Of a stretch of DNA of 64,000 bases, positions 25,590 through 34,169 are shown piece by piece. The notes under the pieces are model-generated. The model saw only the letters and a program-made list of their open reading frames with translations, was not told the origin of the DNA and did not search any database. The DNA comes from Leifsonia sp. Root4 (GTDB lineage Bacteria; Actinomycetota; Actinomycetes; Actinomycetales; Microbacteriaceae), in assembly GCF_001425085.1 (NCBI RefSeq), contig NZ_LMDN01000001.1, positions 1,005,100-1,069,099 of the forward strand, read 5' to 3'. Positions within the stretch are counted from its first letter, which is position 1, and every line of letters starts with the position of its first letter. A program made the translations under genes and the position numbers.

Positions 25590-27407
25590 ATGCTCGGCCA
25601 AATGCGCCTACCCGTCATCGCAACGCTTACCCTGGCCACGATTCTGAGCGTCGGCATCGCCGCCCCCGCCTACGCGGCCGACCCCGTCTCGTACATCGAT
25701 TACTCCCTGGACGCGGGCGACCCGCAGTACAGCGGTGGCAGCATCGCGGACTTCGGCGGCGCATGCAACTTCGTCGACGACGCCGCGCTTCGCCACTACA
25801 CGGTCCAGCCGTTCCACGTCGACGTCGCGGGTGTGTACACACCGGTCGACAGGGCGTGGACGCCAACAGGCGGGCTCCTGGGCGACGGCACACTTGCGAT
25901 CTACACGGCCGCCCCCGACGTCAGCAGCCTGGGCACCTCCTGCCTCCTGGGCGTCGACGACGGCGTCTACCGCACGGTCACCCTCGATGCCAACACCACC
26001 TACTTCCTCTTTCAGAGCAGCTCCGCTCCGGGGGCCGTTGGTTCATTCGGCTTCGACGTGACCGGTCCCGGCTCGCTCGCGCTCGGCGCGTTCGTTCCGG
26101 CTGCCACCAGCACGACCCTCTCGGCCGATCCCGTTTCTGCGGTTGTCGGCGCTCCAATAGACCTCACCGCCACGGTCACCGGCAGCGACCCGACCGGCAC
26201 AGTCGAGTTCTTCGCCGACGGGAGCACGCTCGGCACAGCGGCCACCGCGTCCGGCATCGCGACATTCTCGGTATCGACGCTCGCGGTCGGCAGCCACTCG
26301 ATCACCGCCAACTACAGCGGCGATGCGACGAATGCCGCCTCCACGTCCGCCGCGGTCACCGTCACCGTGACCGCCGCACCCGTCATCCCCGGCCCCACAA
26401 CAACAACTCTGAGCACAAGCACCTTGTCTGCGGAAGCAGGCACAGCCATTGCCCTCACCGCATCCGTTACCGGCAGCGCCCCGACCGGCGACGTCGAGTT
26501 CTTCGCAGGCGGCAGCTCTCTCGGCACAGCGGCCACCGCATCCGGCATCGCGACATTCTCGGTATCGACGCTCGCCGTCGGCAGCCACGCGATCACCGCC
26601 AGCTACAGCGGCGATGCGACGAATGCCGCCTCCACGTCCGCCGCGGTCACCGTCACCGTGACCGCCGCACCCGTCATCCCCGGCCCCACAACAACAACCC
26701 TGAGCACCAGCACCTTGTCTGCGGACGCAGGCACCGCCATCGGTCTCACCGCCACCGTCACCGGCACCGACCCGACCGGCTCAGTCGAGTTCTTCGCCGA
26801 CGGCAGCTCTCTCGGCACCGCACCCACCTCATCCGGCATCGCGGCATTCTCGGCATCGACGCTCGCCGTCGGCAGCCACGCGATCACCGCCAGCTACAGC
26901 GGCGATGCGACGAATGCCGCCTCCGCATCCACCGCGGTCACCGTCACCGTGACCGCCGCACCCGTCATCCCCGGCGCCACAACAACAACCCTCAGCACCA
27001 GCGCCGCATCTGCGGAAGCAGGCACCGCCATCGCCCTCACCGCCACCGTCACCGGCAGCGACCCGACCGGCACCGTCGAGTTCTTCGCCGACGGCAGCTC
27101 TCTCGGCACTGCGGCCACCGTCAAGGGTGTCGCCACCCTGTCGGTGTCGACGCTGGCCGTCGGCAGCCACGCGATCACCGCGCGCTACCTCGGCGACGAG
27201 AAGAACGCTCCGTCATCCGCCCCCGCCATCACAATCACCGTAACCGCGGCGGCATTGCCGAGCGTTCCCCCCACGACGGCGCCAGCCGCAGCGTTGCCAG
27301 CGACGGGCAGCAACCCGCTCCCGGCCGGGCTCGCAGCACTCCTGCTGCTCGCATTCGGAGGCGCGATGCTGTTGACCCGCGTGCGGCGCACGGGCGTCGC
27401 GGCCTGA
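25590..27407 (+). CDS. Sortase-anchored surface protein with four Ig-like repeats
   Basis: A 605-residue cell-wall protein. A signal peptide ends AYAA near residue 31 (an in-frame ATG four codons later is an alternative start). Residues about 31-172 form a unique N-terminal domain. Four tandem Ig-like modules (Big_3_5 type, TVEFFADGSSLGT and ITASYSGDATNAAS motifs) follow, with a period of exactly 97 residues. The C-terminus has the sortase motif LPATG at residues 569-573, a hydrophobic stretch and a basic tail. The modules are nearly identical at the DNA level, so the copy number may vary. The stalk probably displays the N-terminal domain; its ligand is unknown. Confidence 0.92.
   Translation: MLGQMRLPVIATLTLATILSVGIAAPAYAADPVSYIDYSLDAGDPQYSGGSIADFGGACNFVDDAALRHYTVQPFHVDVAGVYTPVDRAWTPTGGLLGDGTLAIYTAAPDVSSLGTSCLLGVDDGVYRTVTLDANTTYFLFQSSSAPGAVGSFGFDVTGPGSLALGAFVPAATSTTLSADPVSAVVGAPIDLTATVTGSDPTGTVEFFADGSTLGTAATASGIATFSVSTLAVGSHSITANYSGDATNAASTSAAVTVTVTAAPVIPGPTTTTLSTSTLSAEAGTAIALTASVTGSAPTGDVEFFAGGSSLGTAATASGIATFSVSTLAVGSHAITASYSGDATNAASTSAAVTVTVTAAPVIPGPTTTTLSTSTLSADAGTAIGLTATVTGTDPTGSVEFFADGSSLGTAPTSSGIAAFSASTLAVGSHAITASYSGDATNAASASTAVTVTVTAAPVIPGATTTTLSTSAASAEAGTAIALTATVTGSDPTGTVEFFADGSSLGTAATVKGVATLSVSTLAVGSHAITARYLGDEKNAPSSAPAITITVTAAALPSVPPTTAPAAALPATGSNPLPAGLAALLLLAFGGAMLLTRVRRTGVAA
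26106..27251 (+). repeat. Four tandem 291-base repeats encoding Ig-like modules
   Basis: Units begin at 26106, 26397, 26688 and 26979. Units 2 and 3 differ at only a few bases over most of their length; the first and last are more diverged. The period equals 97 codons, so gain or loss of a unit keeps the frame. Confidence 0.9.
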
Positions 27408-27419
27408 AGCCCGCGCACC

Positions 27420-27457
27420 GACCGCTTGAGGCGCACCCTGCTGCGCCTCAAGCGGTC
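27420..27457. terminator. Bidirectional terminator
   Basis: A perfect 16-base stem (GACCGCTTGAGGCGCA and complement) with a 6-base loop between two convergent genes, placed just after the stop of each. Confidence 0.8.
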
Positions 27458-27461
27458 GACG

Positions 27462-27875
27462 TCACGGCTGGGGCTGGAAGTACGCGCTGGCGGAACGCGT
27501 CCACAGCAGGATCAGCACGATCACGGCGATGATCACGCCGACGAGTTCGGTGGAGATCAGCGTCGGGGCCGCGATGGACGTGAAGATGCCGGCGGTGATG
27601 GAGAGGACCTGCACGACCGTGACGATCAGACGGGCAATGTTCCGACCCCGGAGCAAGCCGTTCGCCACCGCCACGACGACGACGCCGAACAGGATTCCGA
27701 CGATGGCCGTGGTGATCAGACCGGTTGAGCCGCCGAAGGCGCGTTGCATCTCCGGGTCGTTCTGCATGAAGAGCAGGAGCACTCCGCCGACGATGTCGAG
27801 TGCGCCCGAGATCCAGGCGAGCACCGCGACGAGGGTGACCCCGCCCGGGCGACGATTCAAGGATGTGCTGTTCAT
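27462..27875 (-). CDS. Small integral membrane protein of unknown function
   Basis: A 137-residue protein with four hydrophobic segments (about residues 12-34, 55-75, 85-105 and 110-128) and short polar ends. The ATG at 27875 has GGGAG six bases upstream; longer upstream frames are not supported. The sequence GGVTLVAVLAWISGALDIVGGVLLL resembles small DUF-type actinobacterial membrane proteins with a conserved Gly/Asp in the first helix pair, but I cannot name a family with confidence. The role is unknown. It converges on the Ig-repeat gene and diverges from the next operon. Confidence 0.75.
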   Translation of the reverse strand: MNSTSLNRRPGGVTLVAVLAWISGALDIVGGVLLLFMQNDPEMQRAFGGSTGLITTAIVGILFGVVVVAVANGLLRGRNIARLIVTVVQVLSITAGIFTSIAAPTLISTELVGVIIAVIVLILLWTRSASAYFQPQP

Positions 27876-28006
27876 GCGCTGCTCCCTCACCCACTCTGCG
27901 CGGGTGGCTCCCGCTGCGCTCAGCGTAGTGCTGACGCGCGGCGGAGCAACAGAGGCCCGCTGACGACATGCGCAGGTGGGGCCGCGCAGCTGGGGATGCC
28001 GTTCGC

Positions 28007-28012
28007 TACGCT
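28007..28012 (+). promoter_or_regulatory. -10 hexamer for a leaderless upstream ORF
   Basis: TACGCT ends seven bases before the GTG at 28020 that opens a 16-codon frame coupled to the Pr6Pr-family gene. Confidence 0.45.
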
Positions 28013-28019
28013 CAAGCTC

Positions 28020-28070
28020 GTGGGTGCGCGACCGGCGCACCACACACCGCGCCAGAGAGTGGATCCGTGA
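28020..28070 (+). CDS. Possible 16-residue leaderless upstream ORF
   Basis: A GTG seven bases after a TACGCT hexamer opens the frame VGARPAHHTPRQRVDP, whose TGA overlaps the GTG of the following membrane protein gene (GTGA). Such an arrangement would make translation of the membrane protein depend on translation of the short leader. It could also be accidental; a weak Shine-Dalgarno (GGA) lies near the downstream GTG. Confidence 0.35.
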   Translation: MGARPAHHTPRQRVDP

Positions 28071-28681
28071 AGATACTGTTTGCCAGCCTCCGTTCCATCG
28101 CCGCCGCCGCGATCGTGGTCGCGATCGTCGCTCAGTTCATGAGCACCGCGTCGGGGACGGAGATCAATCCCCTCAACTTCTTCGGGTACTTCACGATCCA
28201 GGGCAACATCATCGCCGCGGTGGCATTCGCGCTGTCGGCGATCTTCATCTTCGGCAAGCGTGCACAGCCGAGATGGCTCTCCTACCTGCGAGCCCTCGCC
28301 ACGGTCATCATGGCCATTGTCGGCATCGTCTACAACACGCTGCTCGCCGACGCCGGGCTCGACGGGGCGTTCAACGTGCCGTGGTCCAACGACATCCTGC
28401 ACATCTGGATCCCGATCTACGCCGTCGCCGACTGGGTGCTCTTCGGCGATCGCATCAAACTGCCGTTCGCGCGCCTCTGGGTGATGCTGATCTACCCCGT
28501 GATCTGGCTCGTCGTCATCCTGATCCGCGGCGCAAGCGATGGCTGGGTGCCGTACCCGTTCCTCGACCCGGCCAGCGGCTACGACTCGGTCGCGGTGTAC
28601 TCCCTCATCATCTCGGCGATCACGATCCTCTTCGGCTACGGCGCCTACGCGGTGACGCGCATCAAGATCCTCAAGACCTAG
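28067..28681 (+). CDS. Pr6Pr-family membrane protein
   Basis: A 204-residue protein with six hydrophobic segments. NPLNFFGYFTIQGNIIAAV, RALATVIMAIVGIVYNTLLA and the HIWIPIYAVADWVLF segment with its conserved His and Asp match the Pr6Pr (predicted six-TM) family, which is distantly related to the FAR-17a/AIG1-type hydrolases. Catalytic activity in bacteria is not established. The start is the GTG at 28067 (VKILFASLRS), as the homology begins there. It is probably translationally linked to the short upstream ORF. Confidence 0.85.
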   Translation: MKILFASLRSIAAAAIVVAIVAQFMSTASGTEINPLNFFGYFTIQGNIIAAVAFALSAIFIFGKRAQPRWLSYLRALATVIMAIVGIVYNTLLADAGLDGAFNVPWSNDILHIWIPIYAVADWVLFGDRIKLPFARLWVMLIYPVIWLVVILIRGASDGWVPYPFLDPASGYDSVAVYSLIISAITILFGYGAYAVTRIKILKT

Positions 28682-28684
28682 GGC

Positions 28685-28749
28685 GGGTTTCGACCGTTCG
28701 ACAGGCTCAGGGCAGGCCAAGCTCCACCAACGGGTTTCGACACGCTCAC
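28685..28749. repeat. Family A REP-like repeat, copy 2
   Basis: Two arms, GTTCGACAGGCTCAGGGCAG and GGTTTCGACACGCTCAC, separated by a short spacer with CCACCAACGG, immediately downstream of the Pr6Pr gene. Confidence 0.7.
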
Positions 28750-28778
28750 GGCCCGGACGGCGTGGCATCATCGATGAC

Positions 28779-29255
28779 ATGACAACCGCGTTGCGCCCCA
28801 TGCCCGCCGACCGCCTCGCCGGCTGGATCGTCTCCTCCAACGAGGCCTACCGACTCTCGCGCATCGCCGCCGGGGAAGAGCCGGAGCTGGCCGCCAAGCG
28901 GGCGGCGGATTCGAGCACCCAGTTCTTCCCCGACGGCGTTCCGCTGCCGTTGCACCAGGTGTTCGACGTCGTGGACGCGCAGCAGAGCGGCGACACCGTT
29001 GTCGGGTATCTCTGGATCGGCCCGCAGAGCGGCAGCACGACCGAGTGGTGGGTGTGGGACGTCGAGATCGACGAGGCGCACCGGCGGAAGGGCCATGCCC
29101 GCCAGGCGCTGCTGCTCGGCGAGGCGGAGGCGCGTGCGCTCGGGGCCGCGTCGATCGGCCTCAACGTCTTCGGCTTCAACTCGGGCGCGCAGGCACTCTA
29201 CGAATCGCTCGGCTACGGGATCGCCGCGGTGAACATGAGCAAGAAGCTCGCCTGA
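28779..29255 (+). CDS. GNAT family N-acetyltransferase
   Basis: A 158-residue acetyltransferase. VWDVEIDEAHRRKGHARQALLLGE is the acetyl-CoA binding motif A (R/Q-x2-G-x-G/A pattern, about residues 89-112, cited by position), and LNVFGFNSGAQALYESLGYGIA is motif B with the conserved Asn and the Tyr near the C-terminus. Members acetylate amino groups of small molecules, antibiotics or proteins; the acceptor is unknown. It converges with another GNAT gene six bases away, but the two are not close copies of each other. Confidence 0.9.
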   Translation: MTTALRPMPADRLAGWIVSSNEAYRLSRIAAGEEPELAAKRAADSSTQFFPDGVPLPLHQVFDVVDAQQSGDTVVGYLWIGPQSGSTTEWWVWDVEIDEAHRRKGHARQALLLGEAEARALGAASIGLNVFGFNSGAQALYESLGYGIAAVNMSKKLA

Positions 29256-29261
29256 CGCCTC

Positions 29262-29786
29262 CTAGCGAGCAACGGGCGTGAGCGCGGCCAGGTCGTATGC
29301 CCACACATTCGAGCGGATCGCCGTGCCCTTCGGATACTCGAAGTCCTCCTCGCCGCGGAGGGTGAATCCGGCCGCACGGCAGAGCGCATTCGATGCGGCG
29401 TTGTCGGTGCGCGGAAAGGCCAGCAGCCAGCGGCGGTCGCCCTGCTGCGCGGCATCTGCGACACAGGCCCTCAGCGCCAGCGTGGCGAGGCCGCGGCCCT
29501 GGTACGGGGTCGCGATGCTCCACCCCGTCTCGTACACATCGGCGCCCTGCCAGCTCTTCTTCCAGTAGCCGATCGAGCCGACCGCTTCGGCCTCCCCCGC
29601 GGACTCGACGGCGAACATGCGCGCCTCACCCTCCCGCCAGAGCCGCAGGAAGCGGGCCTGCCGATTCGCCAACGCCTCCTCGGATTCCGGCCCGCCGAGG
29701 AAGCGCGTCATCTCCGGAGTGTTGCTGCGCTCCAGAATCGCGAGATCCCCCTCGCCCCAGCGTCGGAGTGTGACCGTCTCATGCAT
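29262..29786 (-). CDS. GNAT family N-acetyltransferase (RimJ/RimL-like)
   Basis: A 174-residue acetyltransferase of the type that includes RimJ/RimL. The N-terminus VTLRRWGEGDLAILERSN is typical of that branch, ATPYQGRGLATLALRACV is the acetyl-CoA loop (about residues 92-109), and DNAASNALCRAAGFTLRGEEDF contains the conserved Asn and the C-terminal substrate strand. The acceptor is unknown. The ATG lies six bases after TAGCCT, suggesting a leaderless message. Confidence 0.9.
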   Translation of the reverse strand: MHETVTLRRWGEGDLAILERSNTPEMTRFLGGPESEEALANRQARFLRLWREGEARMFAVESAGEAEAVGSIGYWKKSWQGADVYETGWSIATPYQGRGLATLALRACVADAAQQGDRRWLLAFPRTDNAASNALCRAAGFTLRGEEDFEYPKGTAIRSNVWAYDLAALTPVAR

Positions 29787-29792
29787 GCTCCG

Positions 29793-29798
29793 AGGCTA
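29793..29798 (-). promoter_or_regulatory. -10 hexamer, leaderless-type start of the RimL-like gene
   Basis: TAGCCT (minus strand) ends six bases before the ATG at 29786. Confidence 0.5.
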
Positions 29799-29869
29799 CG
29801 TCGCCGCGCCGACACGGGCAACGGGCGCTGCGGGCTGGCTCAGACATCGGGGCCTCAGCCGAAGGCGGC

Positions 29870-31921
29870 TCAGCCGAAGGCGGTGACGACCGTGACGAGG
29901 GCTTCGCCGTAGGAGTCCAGTTTCTTCGCGCCGATGCCGCTGATGCCGTCGAGCTCGGCGAGCGAGCGCGGCTTGGCGGCGGCCACGGCGCGCAGGGTTG
30001 CGTCGCCGAACACGATGTAGGCCGGGACCTCGAGTTCCTTCGCCGTCGCTCCGCGCCAGGCGCGCAGGGCTTCGAACAATTCGACGTCGGCCGGGCTCAG
30101 ATCGGCGAGTGCGGCCGTCTGCTTGCTCGAACGGCTGCTGCGGGATGCCGCGCGCTCCGGTTCCTGCCGCAACGAGACCATGCGGGCGCCGGAGAGCACC
30201 TCGCCGCCGGCATCCGTCACGGCCAGGGTGCCGTAGTCGCCCGTGGACGCGACGAGGCCCTGGGCGAGCAGCTGGCGCACGACGCCGCGCCACTGCTGGT
30301 CGCCGAGGTCGCCGCCGATGCCCCAGGTCGCGAGCGTCTCGTGCTTGTGCTGTGCGGTGCGCGGCGTCTGCTTGCCGCGGAGGATGTCGATGATCTGGCC
30401 GGCGCCGAAGCTCTGATTGCGCTCACGGCGCAGCCGGACGACCGTCGAGAGCAGCTTCTGGGCGGGCACCGTGCCGTCCCAGGAGGCTGGCGGGGCCAGG
30501 CAGGTGTCGCAGTTGCCGCACGCTCGGCTGGGCTGGCCGAAGTAGCTGAGAAGGTTGACCCTGCGGCACTCGACCGTCTCGCAGAGCGCGAGCATTGCGT
30601 CGAGGTGCGACGACATGCGGCGGCGGTGCGCGATGTCACCTGGCGACTGGTCGATCATGCGCCGCTGCTGCACGACGTCCTGCAGACCGTAGGCGAGCCA
30701 CGCGGTCGAGGCTTCGCCGTCACGGCCGGCGCGACCCGTCTCCTGGTAGTAGCCCTCGACGGACTTGGGCAGGTCGATGTGTGCGACGAAGCGCACGTCG
30801 GGCTTGTCGATGCCCATGCCGAATGCGATCGTCGCGACGACGATCACGCCGTCTTCGCGCAGGAAGCGCGACTGGGTGCGGGCGCGCAGACCGGCGTCGA
30901 GTCCGGCGTGGTACGGCAGCGCATTGAGGCCGTTCGCCTGCAGGAACGCCGCCGTCTTCTCGGTGGTGGCACGGGAGAGCGCGTAGACGATTCCCGCGTC
31001 GCCGGCGTGCTCGGCGCGGATGAAGTCGAGCAGCTGCTTGCGCACCTCGTTCTTCTCCACGATGCGGTACTGAATATTCGGTCGGTCGAAGCTGGAGACG
31101 AAGTGCTCGGCCCGCTCGAGGTGCAGCCTGGAGGTGATCTCCTTGTGCGTCGCATCGGTCGCCGTGGCGGTGAGTGCGATCCGCGGCACATCCGGCCAGC
31201 GTTCGGCCAGCTCTCCGAGGGCGAGATAGTCGGGCCGGAAGTCGTGCCCCCACTGCGACACACAGTGCGCCTCATCGATCGCGAAGAGTGCGATGTGGCC
31301 GCGGGCGAGGAACTGTTTGGCCTGCTCGGTGCCGAGGCGCTCCGGCGCGATGTAGAGCAGATCGAGTTCGCCGCCGAGGTAGGCGCGCTCGACGGCCGCC
31401 CGCGTGCCCGAGTCCTGGGTGGAGTTGAGGTAGGCGGCGCGCACGCCAACGGCGTTGAGCGCATCGACCTGATCTTGCATCAGGGCGATCAGTGGGGAGA
31501 CGACGATGCCGGTTCCCTCGCGCAGCAGCGCGGGAATCTGGTAGCAGAGACTCTTGCCGCCACCGGTCGGCATGAGCACGACGGCGTCGCCGCCGGCCGC
31601 CACCTGCGCGATGATCGCCGCCTGCTCCCCACGGAAGGCGTCGTATCCGAAGACCGTGTGCAGCGCCTCGGCCGCGCTGGCGAACTTGGCGGATGCCGGT
31701 CGCTTGATGTCGACAGGCTCAATCAGCGAGGAGCGCTGCCCACTCCCGTTGCTTGAGCTTGGCGTGCCCTGAGCTTGTCGAAGGGTCGAATTCCCGGCAC
31801 CGCCGGGCGCAGCAGCGAAGTACGGGTCTTCCGGCGGGGCCCAGTCATCCTCGGGCGGCGGCGGGAATTCCTCGCCGTCCCAGACAGGTTCTGCCCAGGC
31901 CGGCTCCGCGTAATCGTTCAC
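29870..31921 (-). CDS. recQ: RecQ family ATP-dependent DNA helicase
   Basis: A 683-residue superfamily 2 helicase that unwinds DNA 3' to 5' in recombination repair. Motif I PTGGGKS is at residues 118-124, the DEAH box [16 protein letters not shown] near 213-228, motif [12 protein letters not shown] near 385, the zinc-binding [10 protein letters not shown] plus CGNCDTC near 440-470, and a C-terminal HRDC-like domain after about 600. The GTG start is six bases after TACACT. Before the helicase core is an unusual 75-residue extension, of which residues 45-71 are encoded by an interspersed REP-like repeat read in frame (LRQAQGT and SLIEPVD). Core motifs look intact, so the enzyme should be active. 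Confidence 0.95.
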   Translation of the reverse strand: MNDYAEPAWAEPVWDGEEFPPPPEDDWAPPEDPYFAAAPGGAGNSTLRQAQGTPSSSNGSGQRSSLIEPVDIKRPASAKFASAAEALHTVFGYDAFRGEQAAIIAQVAAGGDAVVLMPTGGGKSLCYQIPALLREGTGIVVSPLIALMQDQVDALNAVGVRAAYLNSTQDSGTRAAVERAYLGGELDLLYIAPERLGTEQAKQFLARGHIALFAIDEAHCVSQWGHDFRPDYLALGELAERWPDVPRIALTATATDATHKEITSRLHLERAEHFVSSFDRPNIQYRIVEKNEVRKQLLDFIRAEHAGDAGIVYALSRATTEKTAAFLQANGLNALPYHAGLDAGLRARTQSRFLREDGVIVVATIAFGMGIDKPDVRFVAHIDLPKSVEGYYQETGRAGRDGEASTAWLAYGLQDVVQQRRMIDQSPGDIAHRRRMSSHLDAMLALCETVECRRVNLLSYFGQPSRACGNCDTCLAPPASWDGTVPAQKLLSTVVRLRRERNQSFGAGQIIDILRGKQTPRTAQHKHETLATWGIGGDLGDQQWRGVVRQLLAQGLVASTGDYGTLAVTDAGGEVLSGARMVSLRQEPERAASRSSRSSKQTAALADLSPADVELFEALRAWRGATAKELEVPAYIVFGDATLRAVAAAKPRSLAELDGISGIGAKKLDSYGEALVTVVTAFG
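31708..31789. repeat. Family A REP-like repeat inside recQ
   Basis: Inverted arms TGTCGACAGGCTCAATCAGC and GCCCTGAGCTTGTCGAAGGG flank a spacer of about 40 bases. The whole element is in frame with recQ and encodes part of the N-terminal linker. Confidence 0.8.
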
Positions 31922-31927
31922 CCGTCG

Positions 31928-31933
31928 AGTGTA
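31928..31933 (-). promoter_or_regulatory. -10 hexamer, leaderless-type start of recQ
   Basis: TACACT (minus strand) ends six bases before the GTG at 31921. Confidence 0.55.
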
Positions 31934-31965
31934 ACCGGGGCTCCTGACAGGCTCCGCCTCCTCGA

Positions 31966-32120
31966 TTTCGATACGGCCGCGGGCGGCCTACTCAATCAGC
32001 GGAGACCGCAGGACCTTGCCGGTCAGCGGAGACCCGGAAGACCCTGCCGATCAGCGGAGAGCCGCTGGGCCCCACCGGTCGAGCAGCGCGACGCGCAGCG
32101 GCGCGAAAGGCGGCAGCCCC
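31966..32120. repeat. Repeat cluster between recQ and dipZ-like gene
   Basis: A family A relative (31966-31997) runs into three tandem units of 27-28 bases beginning TCAGCGGAGA at 31996, 32023 and 32051, followed by a family B copy at 32083-32120 with the core GCGAAAGGCGGCAGCCC. The 261-base gap shows no coding potential. Confidence 0.7.
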
Positions 32121-32182
32121 AAGCAACGAAGTCTCGAGAACCGCACCGATGCTGGTTCGGCTGCGGTCCTCAAAGCTCCCCG

Positions 32183-33985
32183 CTACCCGAAGGTGAAGGA
32201 GAACGCCTGCACGCCGGGCGGCAGGGTGACGGTGGCGGTTCCCGATGCCACGGCATCCGTGTTCAGCAGCTCATAGGAGCGCGGAACCCCGCTCACCTCG
32301 ATGCTCGTCTGCGTGCCGTCCACGTCGACGGTGACCGTCCCGCTGCCGGAGAGCACCATCCGCACCTCGGCTGCCGTGTAGTTCAGCCGGATCTCGGCCG
32401 AGTCGGAGCGCGGGGCCGGCTCGATCGACTGGGTGCCGAGCGTCCACTGCCCGTCGAGTGCGAAGCTGTCAGCCGGCTGTTCGCTCGGCAGCCGGAAGCT
32501 GCCGGTCGCGGCGGAGTACTTCTCCGCCCCGGCGAAGTTGACCTGCTTCGTCGTGCCGAGGTAGCTCTCCGGCGTCGTCGCGCCACCCGAGGGGGTCGTA
32601 TCGACGACGTCCGTGGCATCGGGAAGCCGAACGGACGGGTCGGCCGCCGTGAGCAGCTCGCGAATGAGTTTCTCGGTGTCGGCGTAGCCGCCCTCGCCGA
32701 AGCGGATGTGGCGCACCACGCCGTCCGCGTCGATCAGGTAGTGCGCGGGCCAGTAGCGGTTGCGGTAGTTGGTCCAGGTGGCGAGGCTGTTGTCGAGCGC
32801 GACCGGGTACTCGATGCCGAAGGCTTGGGCGCCCGCCCGCACGTTGCGTGGCTCCTTCTCGAATGCGTACTCGGGCGAGTGCACCCCGATCACCGTGAGG
32901 CCGGCGTCGCGGTACGCCTTGTCCCAGGCGACGACGTGCGGGATCGAGCGCTGGCAGTTGATGCAGGAGTAGGCCCAGAAGTCCACCAGTACGACCTGCC
33001 CGCGCAGCTCGTCCAGCGCGATCGGATCACCGCCCGGCGTGTTGAACCACTCCTGGATGCCCCGGATGTCTGGCGCGACCCCACAGCTCTGCAGCTCGGT
33101 TGCCCCATTCGTGCACTGGTCGAGGTCCTTGTTCTGCTCGTTCACCAGGCCGCCGAGGTCGAGCGCCTCGCTGATCTGCTCCGAGTTGCCGAACTGGTCT
33201 TGCAGCGCGCTCGTGTAGTCGGGCACGAGACGCTGCAGCAGTTGCGGCACATTGAAGACGAGCCCGATGGCGAGCGCGATCATCACGACGCCGCCGGTGA
33301 TGCGGATGCCGCGCTGGTGCTTGCGGAAGCTGCGCACCCGCTCGGCGACGCGGCGCCCGGCGAGGGCGAAGATGAGCAGCGGCAGCGCGGCCCCGATCGC
33401 GAAGCTGGCCGTCAGCACGACGGTCTCGATCCCGATCCGCCCGGTGGAGCCTGCCACGGTGATCGCGGCCAGCACCGGCCCGGCGCAGGGGACGTAGACG
33501 GCGCCGAGAGCGATGCCGAGCACGAAGCCGCCGCGCTCGGTGCCGACATCCTTCTTGGGGATCCAGGCGAAGGGCTTCTCGAGGATCGCCTCGAAGCGGG
33601 GAACGATCAGGCCGATGCCGATGAGCACCAGCACCACGATTCCGGCCCAGCGCAGCACGTCCTGCGGCAGCCCGAGCACGGCCAGCAGCAGCGAGCCGAT
33701 CAGCGTGAAGACGCTGAAGCTGACGACGAGGCCGAGGATCACGAGGTAGGGGCGCCACCGGGACGGCGCCGGCTCAAGCTCGGCGGTCAGCGTTGCGGTG
33801 GCGACGGCGGGCGAGCCGGCCGCGGCATCCGAGGCCAGCCGCTTCTGTTGGGCCGTGCGCTGGCGGGGGCTGCGTGCGCTCTGCACGCCGCCCGACAAGA
33901 AGATCACCGGGAGCACGGGCAGGATGCACGGCGAGATTCCGGTGATGAGGCCTCCGACGAAGCCGATGAGAGCGAGTGTGAGCAC
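32183..33985 (-). CDS. DipZ-like protein: CcdA/DsbD transmembrane domain fused to a thioredoxin-like domain
   Basis: A 600-residue membrane protein. The start is the GTG at 33985 with GAGAGGA upstream. The first helix SPCILPVLPVIFLSGG (about residues 18-33) holds one redox Cys and VPCAGPVLAAI (about 166-176) the second, as in CcdA/DsbD electron conduits. About six to seven membrane helices are followed, outside the membrane, by a TlpA-type thioredoxin domain with FWAYSCINCQRS (Cys pair CINC near residue 350) and then a beta-rich C-terminal domain (about 470-600). It should carry reducing power across the membrane to exported proteins or oxidised thiols. The order matches mycobacterial DipZ. 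Stands alone upstream of recQ. Confidence 0.92.
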   Translation of the reverse strand: MLTLALIGFVGGLITGISPCILPVLPVIFLSGGVQSARSPRQRTAQQKRLASDAAAGSPAVATATLTAELEPAPSRWRPYLVILGLVVSFSVFTLIGSLLLAVLGLPQDVLRWAGIVVLVLIGIGLIVPRFEAILEKPFAWIPKKDVGTERGGFVLGIALGAVYVPCAGPVLAAITVAGSTGRIGIETVVLTASFAIGAALPLLIFALAGRRVAERVRSFRKHQRGIRITGGVVMIALAIGLVFNVPQLLQRLVPDYTSALQDQFGNSEQISEALDLGGLVNEQNKDLDQCTNGATELQSCGVAPDIRGIQEWFNTPGGDPIALDELRGQVVLVDFWAYSCINCQRSIPHVVAWDKAYRDAGLTVIGVHSPEYAFEKEPRNVRAGAQAFGIEYPVALDNSLATWTNYRNRYWPAHYLIDADGVVRHIRFGEGGYADTEKLIRELLTAADPSVRLPDATDVVDTTPSGGATTPESYLGTTKQVNFAGAEKYSAATGSFRLPSEQPADSFALDGQWTLGTQSIEPAPRSDSAEIRLNYTAAEVRMVLSGSGTVTVDVDGTQTSIEVSGVPRSYELLNTDAVASGTATVTLPPGVQAFSFTFG

Positions 33986-34169
33986 GATGTCCTCTCGATG
34001 CGATTGCAGAGGGTTCGGTGCGGGGCCCGGTTGGGATTGGTGCCGCGAAACCGCCACACATTATTTGCAGATGTGACCAATCCGATCCGCTGATGCCGCC
34101 GAATGCCCTGTTGAGCCCTCACAGCGCGTGGGCCCCGGCATCCAGCCGATCTATCGAAGGAGAACTTCC

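Noticed and set aside
26106-27251. Regular repeats considered as a possible CRISPR or satellite array
   Set aside because: The 291-base period is coding and gives Ig-like modules; there are no short repeats with unique spacers.
31996-32078. Three 28-base repeats considered as a tiny CRISPR
   Set aside because: Units are contiguous without spacers and no cas gene is present.
31775-34093. A 772-codon plus-strand frame opposite the DipZ-like gene and the repeat cluster
   Set aside because: It crosses three kinds of intergenic repeat and mirrors a recognised gene.
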